From: Amorphophallus konjac
Lineage: Eukaryota > Streptophyta > Magnoliopsida > Alismatales > Araceae
Direction: 5' to 3'
Assembly: GCA_022559845.1 (NCBI GenBank)
Contig: CM040118.1
Location: 260,857,519-260,921,518 of the forward strand
Length of the DNA stretch: 64,000 bases
The translations under genes and the position numbers were made by a program. Positions within the stretch are counted from its first letter, which is position 1, and each line of letters opens with the position of its first letter. A model generated the notes under the pieces. That model did not search any database and was not told the DNA's origin. It was given only the letters and a program-made list of their open reading frames with translations. This document shows, piece by piece, positions 23,108 to 33,330 of this stretch.

Positions 23108-26100
23108 ATGGCAAACAAAGGGATGATGCCCGAAGGGCATTCCATTCAAAGACCTCCGTTCTTTGATTGATCAAACTACCCCTATTGGAAAAATAGAATG
23201 TATGTTTTCCTACGTGCCCAGGACTACGATGTATGGCGTGTCATAAGTAAGGGTCCATATGTTTTATCTGAAAATGAAAATGAGTGGGATGAAGAAGATA
23301 TAGAGAAGTGTTCAACGAATTTTAAGGCTATGAATATAATTCATTGTGCTGTTCATCCTAACGAATACTCACGAATATCTACGTGTTCCTCTGCGCAGGA
23401 GATGTGGAATAAGCTGCGGCTTATATATGAAAGAACATCGGAAGTCTAGGAAACAAAGGCCAACCTCTTAGTTCAGGACTACGAGCTGTTCGTAATGAAG
23501 CCAGAAGAATCAATTTCTGATATGTTTGCAAGGCTAACAAAAATTACCAATGGACTAAAGGGACTTGGCAAGGAATATTCCAACAAGGAACTCGTCCGAA
23601 AAGTCCTAAGATCCCTTTCTCCACAGTGGCACACAAAGGCCACTGTAATTGAAGACTCCAAGGATCTAAGCACTTTAACTCTAGACGAGTTAATTGGCTC
23701 ATTGATGACTTACGAGATAAACATCAAAAGGAGCGAGGAGGATCACAAGAAAAAGAAAGCTGTCATCACAATGGCCCTAAAGGTGAATCCACACGATTCA
23801 GAGGGCAGTGAAAATGATTCAATTGGCAACACTGAAGATGAGGAATTAGTTGCCATGATCATAAAAAGAGCAAGAAGGTTCGTTAGAAGAACAAGAAACT
23901 TTGGTGGTCAGTTCAGAAAGGGACCAAGAAGGCAAGGACCAAACAGAGGAGAAAGTAGCAGGAAAGAAGAAGTGATTTGCTATGAATGCAAGAAACCTGG
24001 CCATATGCGGGGTGAGTGCCCCGATCTCATCAAGAAGGTGAAGAAAGGCAAGTTTAGAAAGCCCAAGGCCATGGTGGCCACATGGAGCGACGAAGATCAG
24101 GTGGAATCCGGAAATGAAGATGGAGTAGATGAGCTAGTCCAGAATCTATGTCTCATGGCAAATGATGACGAAGGAGATAAGGTAGATTCTTAACCAGAAA
24201 CTCTCACTTGTGAATAATGGCAAATTGCATATGAATCTTTATATGAAAAATGTAAAAGATTCAAATCTGAAAACAGAAATTTGAAAAAGAAATTTGATCA
24301 TTTTGTGCATGCTAAAAAATCATGTGAAGAGTGCCATTCTTTAAAATCAGAAAATGAAAACATGAAGCATGAAAATGAAATTCTAGCATCCAAAGTTGAA
24401 CTGTTTGAAGAAGAGATTTCATGCATGAGAGAAGAACAATCTACGTTTCTAAAAATACGTGAAGAATTGAAAAATGATATGGAACAAGAAAAGCTTGAAA
24501 GCATTGCTTGCAATAAAGCCAAAATAAAGGCTGAAGAACAAAGCCAATCTCAAATGGCTCAAATAAAAGAGCTAAAGGATGCCCTTGCCATCCTTGAAAA
24601 ATCAAAAGCTCAGACAACCCATTGGGCACCCATAAGTTCAGCATCCTTCAAATCAAAGAAACATATGCATAAATCCTTTTCAAATGTTGGTAGAAGGAGA
24701 AAAAGAGATAGAGGCATCACTTGTTTCTATTGTGGAAAAATGGGTCATGATATGTATGGTTGTAGAATTCTGAAATATGATGAAGAAAATTCTGTTGGAT
24801 TCAGAAATAGATCATATATGCATCATGCCTCTAACCATCATGGACCCAAGTTAGCTTAGGTACCAAAATCTCCATAAGAACTTTGGTTGAATTGCAGGTC
24901 TAATCAAGAGCTCAAAGGAATAAATGATATTTGGACAGTGGCTGCTCTCGGCATATGACGGGAAACAAGGAATGGTTTGTGGACCTGCATGAAAAGGATG
25001 GTGGGACGGTAACATTCAGTGGTAAGGACAAAGGTAAAATCATCGGAGAAGGTAAGATAGGTAAGAATCAAAATCATACCATTGAAAATGTATTGCTTGT
25101 GAAGGGTTTGCAACATAATCTCTTAAGCATAAGCCAACTTTGTGATAAGGGATGCAATGTGATTTTTGATTCTAACCACTGCACTGTTTTGAATAGGAAT
25201 ACTCATGAGATAAAGTTCATTGGTTTCAGGTATAACAATATTTATATGATAGACTTGAATGATTCATCTCATGAGAATTTATGTTTAATTGCAAGGAACA
25301 ATGATGATGCTTGGCTCTGGCATCGCCGGCTTGGGCATGCTAGTTTTAATGTATTGCTGAAATTATCAAGAAATGATTTGGTAATTGGATTGCCCAAGTT
25401 GAAGGCCGTCGATGATGGAGTTTGTGGAGCTTGCAGCATGGGCAAACAAACAAGGACATCATTCAAGTCCAAACAAGATGTGACCACATCAAGGCCTCTT
25501 GAACTCATCCACATTGATCTCTTCGGACCAAGTAGAACTCACAGCTTGGGTGGTAAACTATATGGATTTGTGATTGTGGATGATTATTCAAGATTTTGTT
25601 GGGTGTATTTCCTTTCTCATAAAAATGATGCTCTGGCAGAAATTGAAGCATTTTGCAGATTTGTTCAAAATGATAAAGGGTATTGCATCAAAGCTGTGCG
25701 GAGTGATCACGGCCGAGAATTTGATAACCATGAGTTCAATAATTTTTGCAAGGCTCAAGGCTATATGCATGACTTCTCCGCACCAAGAACTCCGGAACAA
25801 AATGGAGTCGTGGAAAGGAAGAACAGAATGCTAGTTGAGATGGCAAGAACCATGCTGAACGAGAATAAAATACCGAGGTACTTTTGGGCTGAAGCAGTGA
25901 ACACGGCCTGCTACATCATAAATCGAGCCATGGTAAGACCATTGTTGAAGAAAACTCCGTATGAGCTATACCGAGGTAAGAAGCCAAACATTTCATACTT
26001 GAGACCGTTTGGCTCAATATGCTACATTCATAACAATGGTAAGAAGGACTTGGCTAAATTTGATCCCAAAAGTGACAAAGGCATATTGCTTGGGTACTCT

Positions 26101-28002
26101 CTCAATTCGAGAGCATATCGAGTGTATAACTTGAGAACTCTCGTAGTTGAAGAAAGCCCACATGTTATTATTGATGAATCATCTCTATCTAGAACTGATG
26201 AAAAATCTATCTTGCAGGATGATGAGTTGATAGATGACAATATCAAGAAGAAGGAAGAAAATTCAGAAAAATAAGAAGAGGAAGAACCAAAAGAAGAGGA
26301 TGAAAATCAGGAAACTCAACTTGAACAGGAGCTACGAATACAATGGACATTTGCAAAGGACCATCCGCCGGAGAATGTATTGGGCAATGTACAAGAAGGG
26401 ATAAGGACACGAGCCTCCTTCAGGGAAGTTGAAACTCATGATTTATTAGCCTTGCTCTCTCAATCTGAACCTCACTCCATTGAAAAGGCCTTGAAAGATG
26501 AGTCATGGATCATGGCCATGCAAGAAGAACTACACCAGTTCCAAAGGAACAAAGTGTGGTTTCTCGTACCATTTCCTAAGAATCACTCCGTGATCGGAAT
26601 CAAATGGGTGTTTCGAAATAAAACAAACGATCAAGGAGTGGTAATTAGGAACAAGGCCAGGCTAGTAGCCAAGGGCTATAGTCAAGAATTAGGAGTTGAC
26701 TTTGATGAGTCTTTTGCTCCAGTAGCAAGACTTGAGGCAGTGAGAGTTCTCTTAGCATTTGCATGTTGTCATAATATTAAATTATTTCAAATGGATGTTA
26801 CGAGTGCATTTTTGAATGGCTATATCCAGGAGGACGTGTATGTGGAGCAACCACCGGGGTTTGAAGACACAAAGCATATAGACCATGTGTACAAGCTGGA
26901 CAAGGCACTTTACGGTCTGAAACAAGCACCCCGTGCATGGTATGAAAGGTTAAGTGAATTCCTCATTCAACATAAATTCAAACGAGGTAATGTTGATCAA
27001 ACCCTCTTTACAAAGTTGAATGGCAAGGATATCTTAATTGTTCAAGTTTACGTTGATGACATTATTTTTGGCTCCACTAAAGATGGTCTCAGCAAAGACT
27101 TCGCCAAATTGATGCAAAGTGAGTTTGAAATGAGTCTTGTGGGAGAGATGACTTTCTTCTTAGGATTGCAGGTAAACCAGACTGTTGACAGGATGTTCAT
27201 ACATCAAAAGAAGTATGCAATGAAGTTGCTAAAAAAGTTCAATTTGACATCAACAAAACCACAACCAACTCCTATGTCTACCTCAATAAAAATTGATCAA
27301 GATGAGACAGGGAAATCAGTGGACTAAAAACTCTTTAGAAGCATGATAGGTTCTCTATTGTATTTAACTGCCAGTAGGCCCGACATACTGTTTGCTGTTT
27401 GCATGTGTGCTAGATTTCAGTCAAACCCAAAAGAATCACACATGTCGGCCGTTAAACGAATTTTCAGATATGTTGCTGGTTCAGTTAATTTCGGACTATG
27501 GTTTCCACGCAATTCGAGTCTTGATTTAATTGCTCATTCTGACGCCGATTATGCGGGTTGCAAAGTGGATCGGAAAAGCACTAGTGGGTATTGCCAGTTT
27601 CTTGGGGGCTACGTGGTTTCATGGGCCTCCAAGAAACAAAATTTAGTGGCATTGTCTACTGCCGAAGCCGAATATGTGGCTGTCGGTAGTTGTGTAGCCC
27701 AGGTGTTATGGATCCAACAACAATTGATTGATGATGGAATATCTTTTAAAAACACCTCAATTCTTTGTGACAACACCTCTGCCATAAACTTGTCCAAAAA
27801 CCCTGTTCATCACTCTAGAACCAAGCATATTGAAATTTGACATCATTTCATTAGAGATCATGTGAGCAAGGGTCATGTAGAAATCAGTTTCATTGAGACC
27901 GATCATCAAATTACCGACATTTTCACCAAACCTCTAAGTGAAGACAAGTTCACTACATTTAGAAGAGAACTAGGGGTTTGTAGGATAAAGAGTGATTCAT
28001 AA
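23108..28002 (+). pseudogene. E4 gag-pol polyprotein remnant (copia order)
   Basis: Gag starts at ATG 23108. It has a first CCHC knuckle (C-Y-E-C-K-K-P-G-H, 23978-24019), then a coiled-coil-rich stretch (about 24281-24600), then a second knuckle (C-F-Y-C-G-K-M-G-H, about 24721-24765). A single frameshift lies between about 24868 and 24925. Pol then stays in one frame to TAA 28000-28002: protease L-D-S-G-C at 24931; integrase zinc finger (H-R-R-L-G-H ... C-G-A-C, about 25321-25440) and core D, D and E near 25515, 25705 and 25798; RT with Y-V-D-D-I-I-F-G near 27050; RNase H with S-D-A-D-Y-A-G near 27540 and terminal T-D-I-F-T-K-P-L near 27915. Stops occur at 23168, 23447, 24191, 24215, 24857, 24925, 26272, 27325 and 27838, mostly at Q, R or W positions. 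Confidence 0.92.
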
Positions 28003-28456
28003 CCATGTGCATCATGTATATACAGGTCACTTCATTACATGTAATTGCATTAGTTTCATGCATATAGTAATTCTCTTGTCATGCATATGCATCATGTTGT
28101 GTGAAAAACAAAAGAAAAATCAAATTGTGTGAAAAATCATTTTGGCGTGCTTCTGTGTTTCTACTATGTATATTGTATTCACCCATATTCATTGTTACTT
28201 CTATGGCCAAAATCACCTTGGATACAATTTTATGCCCACAAAGGAGCTCATTTGTTCAAAGTCAGAAATCCGGATAAAAAGGACATTACACGTCTCATAT
28301 ATTTCCAAATTTTGACTACCAACACCCCAATTGCATACATCCCATTGTATCCAAAAATTCCTTGATTTCATACATTTTTACAATTGGGGACTCGAGCCAA
28401 ACATTCCTTTAATTTTTCATCGGGTTACTCCTTCATATTGCTGAAAACCAGTAAAA
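28003..28456 (+). other. E4 spacer between pol and the internal promoter
   Basis: AT-rich, with no credible ORF. It separates the pol stop from the palindrome cluster upstream of the extra ORF. Confidence 0.6.
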
Positions 28457-28581
28457 GGGTCGACCCATAGGGTCGACCCCTTGCAAACCCAGAAAATGGG
28501 TCGACCCCAAGGGTTGACCCTCGCGCACCCGGTTCGGCCAGGGGGTAAGGGACCCAACGGGTCGACCCATTGGGTCGACCC
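28457..28581. promoter_or_regulatory. Three GGGTCGACCC pairs upstream of the internal TATA box
   Basis: Palindrome starts are 28457/28470, 28498/28511 (second is GGGTTGACCC) and 28559/28572. Each pair again has 13-bp start-to-start spacing and a 3-nt spacer (ATA, CAA, ATT). This is the LTR module repeated in the element body, 80-200 bp upstream of TATAAAA at 28659. Flanking sequence is not LTR sequence, so this is not a simple LTR fragment. An upstream activating role is inferred. Confidence 0.8.
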
Positions 28582-28658
28582 AAACCGGCGGGGCGGCTCA
28601 CCCGCCCCCAAACCGATCCAACAAGGGTTCCAACCCTAAGTTGGCACCCTCCCATGGA

Positions 28659-28665
28659 TATAAAA
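28659..28665 (+). promoter_or_regulatory. Candidate internal TATA box for the E4 extra ORF
   Basis: TATAAAA in a GC-rich-to-pyrimidine-rich transition (atggatataaaacctctc), 287 bp upstream of the ORF ATG and 78 bp downstream of the last palindrome. A transcript would start near 28690 and run through the candidate 5'-UTR intron. Confidence 0.6.
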
Positions 28666-28833
28666 CCTCTCTTGCCCCCCTCTTAGCTTTGCCACCACTC
28701 TTTGCAAGCCCTAAAACAACCTTTCCTTGGCATCCAAGATCTCAAGCCATAGCCGTGATTCTCCAGGTGGCATCCGCGCGAACACTTCTCCTTGTGGCTT
28801 AAAGCATCATCCTTTGATCTTCATTCCCTTGAG

Positions 28834-28945
28834 GTAAGCTTCTGATGTCTATGGAGGATCATAGATTCACACATCTCGCATTTCTCCTTGGTTGAACCAT
28901 CAAGATCTATACCACATCGGTGGTTTCTTTCGGTTTGTGTTTTAG
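28834..28945 (+). other. Candidate 5'-UTR intron of the E4 extra ORF
   Basis: Donor GAG/GTAAGC at 28834 and acceptor TTGTGTTTTAG ending at 28945, with a T-rich tract before the acceptor. The length, 112 nt, is typical of plants. The ATG of the ORF begins at the very next base. Seen in sequence; splicing itself is inferred. Confidence 0.55.
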
Positions 28946-30091
28946 ATGGCCCCAAAGAAGCGTGCTTCTCGCAGAGGTGAGGCATCGAGCTCCAGGCAAG
29001 GGCATCGATCTCATACCGCCGCATCACAGCCCGCAAGCAAAATCTTGCATCGGACCGTTCTACGTCCACGGGCGGTAAACTTTGAAAATCTTAGTCGCCA
29101 TCTACGTGGATTAGTTGATCTAATATGCAGCCAGCCAAACTTGCACATTTTCATATCTGCACATCGCCGCATTTACCCCAATCTGGTACACCAATTTTAT
29201 AGCAACTTGGGGTTTTCGGGTGATGTTCCAGTTACAACAGTTAATGGACAGGAAATTATTTTATCACCACACTTGTTGGGTCTTGCCTTTGACTTGCCAA
29301 ATGAAGGGTATGCATTTGGAGATGTAGAAATTTCGGATGCCACTGTTTACCTCTATATGACTTCTGAAGAAATGGGTGACCGGTCGGTCGCCGGATTAAA
29401 TGCCAACCAATTCCCTCCTTTGCAACGTATACTGCACCGAATGATTACAACTATTATATTGCCACGTGGAGGAGGACATGACAAGGTTACGGAGAAACAC
29501 ATGTTCTTGTTTTCATGCTTATTCGGTGGAATTCCCATTAAATTTCCACAGCTTATTCTTGATCACATCTGTTCAAGCATGACGCACAAGCACCGTACTT
29601 TGCCATATGCTGCGGCCTTAACAGCCATCTTTACTTATATGGATATAAATTTGTCAAGAGAAGCATCTCAAACTATCCGTGACGCAGACATCTACACCTA
29701 TCAATCTATTTGTCACCACTTCGGGTTTGAAGAGCAAGATGGCGTGTTAGTTCGTCAAATAAAAAGGGCAGTACCACCGGACAGTTCAGAAGATAATGAG
29801 AATGACAATGAAGAGCAGGCTGAAGATGCTCATGTTCCTGCAGCAGGAATGCCTTCTGAGGAGGCACAACTAATCATGGACCGTTTGGATTCTATTGATG
29901 ATCGGTTAGACGAGTATGGGGAGACCATGGCAGCTATGCAACTTGAACTATCAGATCTGAAACTCTCTCATCAGGAGCACTCTCGCTATGTCACTGACAC
30001 TTTCGCCCACCAAACCCACATGTTGGATGAAATTTCGGCATATATTAGGCGTCAACCAGGTCCCTCCACTCCGGATGATCGTGCTGATTAG
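28946..30091 (+). CDS. E4 extra ORF, putative plant transposon protein (the Sirevirus 'env-like' position)
   Basis: Uninterrupted 381-codon ORF, ATG 28946 to TAG 30089-30091, although the gag-pol of the same element has nine stops and a frameshift. Residues 1-22 are basic (K-K-R, R-R-G), a possible nuclear signal. Residues about 55-265 resemble the putative plant transposon protein domain seen in plant LTR-element accessory ORFs: Y-P-N-L-V-H-Q-F-Y, then I-L-S-P-H-L-L-G, then L-P-R-G-G-G-H-D-K-V-T and M-F-L-F-S-C-L. Residues 278-298 are acidic, and 305-365 form a likely coiled coil. I see no signal peptide and no strong transmembrane segment, so an envelope role is not supported. The start follows directly on a splice-acceptor sequence behind an internal TATA box. 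Function is unknown. Confidence 0.8.
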   Translation: MAPKKRASRRGEASSSRQGHRSHTAASQPASKILHRTVLRPRAVNFENLSRHLRGLVDLICSQPNLHIFISAHRRIYPNLVHQFYSNLGFSGDVPVTTVNGQEIILSPHLLGLAFDLPNEGYAFGDVEISDATVYLYMTSEEMGDRSVAGLNANQFPPLQRILHRMITTIILPRGGGHDKVTEKHMFLFSCLFGGIPIKFPQLILDHICSSMTHKHRTLPYAAALTAIFTYMDINLSREASQTIRDADIYTYQSICHHFGFEEQDGVLVRQIKRAVPPDSSEDNENDNEEQAEDAHVPAAGMPSEEAQLIMDRLDSIDDRLDEYGETMAAMQLELSDLKLSHQEHSRYVTDTFAHQTHMLDEISAYIRRQPGPSTPDDRAD

Positions 30092-30460
30092 GCTATGTTG
30101 CTCCTTTCACTTGGCCTCCTTATTTCACCCCCTCCTTTTTGATGACGTCAAAGGGGGAGAACTCTTGGCCTATATGTGCCCCGGCTATTATATGTTAGTG
30201 TCTGATGTGTGCTTGCATGAATGTGTGTTTTTATCATGTTTCTAGTTCATTAGTTCTTGTCATTTGCATTACAAACCTTGTTCCTTTTCCACTAATTGTC
30301 GGCAAGAAAACTTTGGAAATATGCCACATGATGATCAATCTTATATTTGGATTTCTGGTTGACCATGTCCTTAAACTGTTGGATTGATTCATGTATATGG
30401 AATGGTGGATGCTTTACAATGTGGTTTCTATTATTTTGTCATCATCAAAAAGGGGGAGAT
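30092..30460 (+). other. E4 3' untranslated region with two polypurine tracts
   Basis: Non-coding. It contains an internal tract CAAAGGGGGAGAA at 30149-30161 and the LTR-proximal tract at 30447-30460. Repeated tracts in this place are a known Sirevirus trait. Confidence 0.75.
30447..30460 (+). promoter_or_regulatory. E4 polypurine tract
   Basis: AAAAAGGGGGAGAT directly before TGTTGA of the 3' LTR; primer for plus-strand cDNA. Confidence 0.9.
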
Positions 30461-32135
30461 TGTTGAACCCCCTCCTCATGTATATGACTTATGATTTTTG
30501 ATGATGATCAAATGTTTTGTATGATCTGAAAATGAGCATAACTACGTTCTGGAAATGCACACATCAATTGAAGACATGATACTTGAGAAGGCTCAAGCAC
30601 AACAACTCATTGTAAGTATTTTGGTTTCAATGTGCAACATGTGGAACTAATTCAAACTTTGTTCTTGACAGGCCAAAGCTCTTAAACGACTGAAGGACGA
30701 TTGGTGAGATCGATCCTAATCTCCTCCATTACACTGTTAGAACTTATGTCTAGATGTGGAGCATTCTTGTTTTAAAAACCCCAACTTGAACCCCCGGCAC
30801 TTAGCCTTGTCTTATCTTCATTTTTTAGAAAGTGCAGGAAAAAGGGTCGACCCCAAGGGTCGACCCATTGCTGCCAGGCAGATTCCCATTTGAATGGGTC
30901 GACCCCAAGGGTCGACCCCTGCTTGTGGAATTAAATTCCAGAACTGGTTTCATCATGGGTTGACCCCAAGGGTCGACCCTTTTCCCTCAAATTATTTAGG
31001 CTCCAGAAAGGGTCGACCCCAAGGGTCGACCCCTGTAAATTCCAGAAGGCCACTTTTTGAAGACAGCAACGGTTCCTGAAAGGGTCGACCCTAAGGGTCA
31101 ACCCATGCTGCCAGGGGCATCTGGCCCCTCACGAGGGTCGACCCCAAGGGTCGACCCTTTCTGGTCTGGGCGGCGTCGTGAATGAAGACTTTTGCGGTTT
31201 CGACCAAATGGTCCAACCACACTTGTGTGGCTGTCCCTAAACCACTCCTTGATGTGTGGATCTTGTCTCCTAGACATCCCTTGACCGCCCTTAGCATATA
31301 TATAATCCTATTAGGATGAAAACAAAAAAAAGAATTCGTATCTCCTAATTTTTGTGTTTCTTTCTAACACTTGTGTGTGCAGGTCGCAGCAGCCACCTCC
31401 AGCCCTTGTTCCACCTTGGTGTGTCCGTGAATGTGAAGGGAAGAAGGAGGAATCAAGGTTCCAATCAAGCTTCTACTGCTAGCTGTGAGCGAAATCAAGA
31501 TTCAGCCACCATCCGAGCCAAGATCGTCAAGAACGGTCGTCATGCTGCACAAGTGCTTGATAAAATTCGCAGAAGAGAAAGGGGGAGCTCCAATCAGGAT
31601 AAATCAATATTTCTTCACTCTTTCCATTCTGAATCATTTAGTTTAAACTTGAGCATACGTTTGTAATCATCATATCAGATATTTGTGTGTGGTGTTCGTG
31701 TTCGGAAACATGAACGCGTGTGTGTATGTGCATTTATGCGCGTTTGGCTACCAGATCGGAAGCCGTGTGTGTGTGTGTGTGTGTTTGCTGTTCTAAACAG
31801 CGTGTGTGTGTGATTCACTCGTTAGTGAATCTTTAATCCTCTAGTGTGAGGGGTGGACGTAGGGGACACGGATGTGTAACCGAACCACCTAAAAAATTCG
31901 TGTGTCTCATGTGCTGTGATTTTTCCGATTCTTGTCGAGTGGGCTTCACGGTGAGTTGAGAGATCACCACACCATCTATTCAAACACATTCCGCACGCAT
32001 TCACGAGTGTGATCCTGTTCGTGCGAGTATTAGTGGTTGTTTGTTTAATCAGCATTGTTTTCTTAAGAGGAGCAAAATTTTATTAGCCAATCAATTCACC
32101 CCTCCCCTCTTGATTGCCACATTTGGGACTCAACA
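30461..32135 (+). repeat. E4 3' LTR
   Basis: 1675 bp, TGTTGA...TCAACA. Very similar to the 5' LTR, lacking only the 43-bp duplication in net length. The right junction continues as TCCCACGC, which does not repeat the left flank TCTGA. Confidence 0.95.
30844..31157. repeat. Six GGGTCGACCC pairs in E4 3' LTR
   Basis: Starts are 30844/30857, 30896/30909, 30957/30970, 31010/31023, 31082/31095 and 31135/31148. All pairs have 13-bp spacing. The units at 30957 (GGGTTGACCC) and 31095 (GGGTCAACCC) each carry one transition. These differ from the damaged unit in the 5' LTR, so the hits are independent. Confidence 0.9.
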
Positions 32136-32717
32136 TCCCACGCATCAACAGTCGTCTCCTCCGAGACCTCCCTATAGGGACCAGAACTCACACCCTTGGG
32201 TTGACGTGGATCTCGATGTGGCCACGAAGATGACCCAACACTATAGTGCATGGACTAGATGAAATAAAGTGGGGTGATCACCAGGGAAGTTCACATGATT
32301 CCCGTAGGAGAGACGATCGCAAGTGCCTTTGAAACAGGAGAATATGGGTTTTGTCTATCTTCGCTCTTGGCCGGCCAAGAACGGGGAGCTCGTATCTGCG
32401 AGTCGGTGATGAAGTTCCTGCAAGTTAACCAGTAAACAGAGAAAATAAACCCATTAGACTTTGAAGGTGTGGTATATGCTCAAACAGGAAGAGAAATCAT
32501 GCAAATGGGGGTCAATCATACTAGGAAGGGGGTTGGGAAGGGGGATGGCCAAGACTTTCGATCATCCGCCTTCCCTATATTTTGGGGTGAAAATCTCTAT
32601 GAAACAAGGATCTAGGAAAATCTATTATGCATGCAATGCACTAAAACGAACTAGAATATAGCAAGATAGAGAACAAAGGGAAGAAAAGATGGGGTTTACC
32701 CATCAACCAATAGAAGG

Positions 32718-33330
32718 CGGCCAAGTATGTGGCCGTTCAAGGGTTGTAGGCAGCCAGATCGATGGTCGTCTCCTGTACATGTTGCTTTCTCTGATGGTAG
32801 GTCTCTTCCGCGTGTGGAGCTCTTCAACTTTGAATTCTTCTGGGACTGATTAGAGGGAGGTGTGGAAGGTTTCCTCAAACTCGCACAGCTTTCCCCCCCT
32901 CACCAAAGTACCAACACCCCCCCCCCCCCCGTGCTAGAATTGTTAGGGACCAGTTTTATATGCGGGGGATTTCCCTCCCAAAAAAACATTCAAAATCGAC
33001 TTGAATCCAAGTGAAATGAATTTAGACCAATCCAGAGGTGAGGACGTATGACACCCCCCCCCCCCCCCCCCCGAGTGGAAATGGCCATGGAGGATGTGCC
33101 CGGAGTGGGAGGATCCCTACGTTCACAGGCGTTTATCAAAAGGTGGCAAAGTCGATGGCCATTTTAAGGGGGACTAGGCGGCCAAGGATGTGGCCCTCTT
33201 GGGTCTTGGGTGGCCAGGAGTCTGGCTGCCTTGGAATCTGGGCGGCCAGCACCCTAGCCACCTTGACCACCTGGGTAGCCAAGGATGTAGTCGCCCAGAA
33301 CTTTGGGTGGCCAACTCTTTGGCCTTCTTT
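32718..33330. repeat. Array of GGCGGCCA/TGGCCGCC-type dyads
   Basis: One dyad at 32718-32735 (CGGCC-N8-GGCCG), then a run at about 33142, 33178, 33208, 33240, 33273 and 33305, spaced 30-36 bp. Arms are variants of GGTGGCCA and TGGC(T/C)GCC, with inner spacers of 6-8 nt. It looks like the cis region of an LTR whose family I cannot identify. Confidence 0.55.
32917..33072 (+). repeat. Two poly-C tracts (14 and 19 nt)
   Basis: Uninterrupted C runs at 32917-32930 and 33054-33072. Their true lengths may be affected by sequencing or assembly error. Confidence 0.8.

Larger units (their letters stand above)
21323..32135 (+). mobile_element. E4, complete Sirevirus-like Ty1/copia element
   Basis: LTRs (21323-23040 and 30461-32135) with TGTTGA/TCAACA inverted ends, Met-tRNA primer site, gag-pol in copia order (integrase before RT), an extra ORF downstream of pol and several polypurine tracts. 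Two-knuckle coiled-coil gag and the extra ORF point to the Sirevirus lineage. The flanks (TCTGA left, TCCCA right) do not form a clean 5-bp duplication. It interrupts the Tat1 antisense ORF on the left. Confidence 0.93.

Noticed and set aside
29988..30387. Hydrophobic ORFs overlapping and following the E4 extra ORF as an envelope transmembrane domain
   Set aside because: They are in other frames, have no link to the main ORF and overlap the 3' UTR and polypurine tract.
32917..33072. Poly-C tracts as G-quadruplex regulatory elements
   Set aside because: Only two uninterrupted runs separated by more than 120 bp; lengths may be assembly artefacts, so no claim is made.
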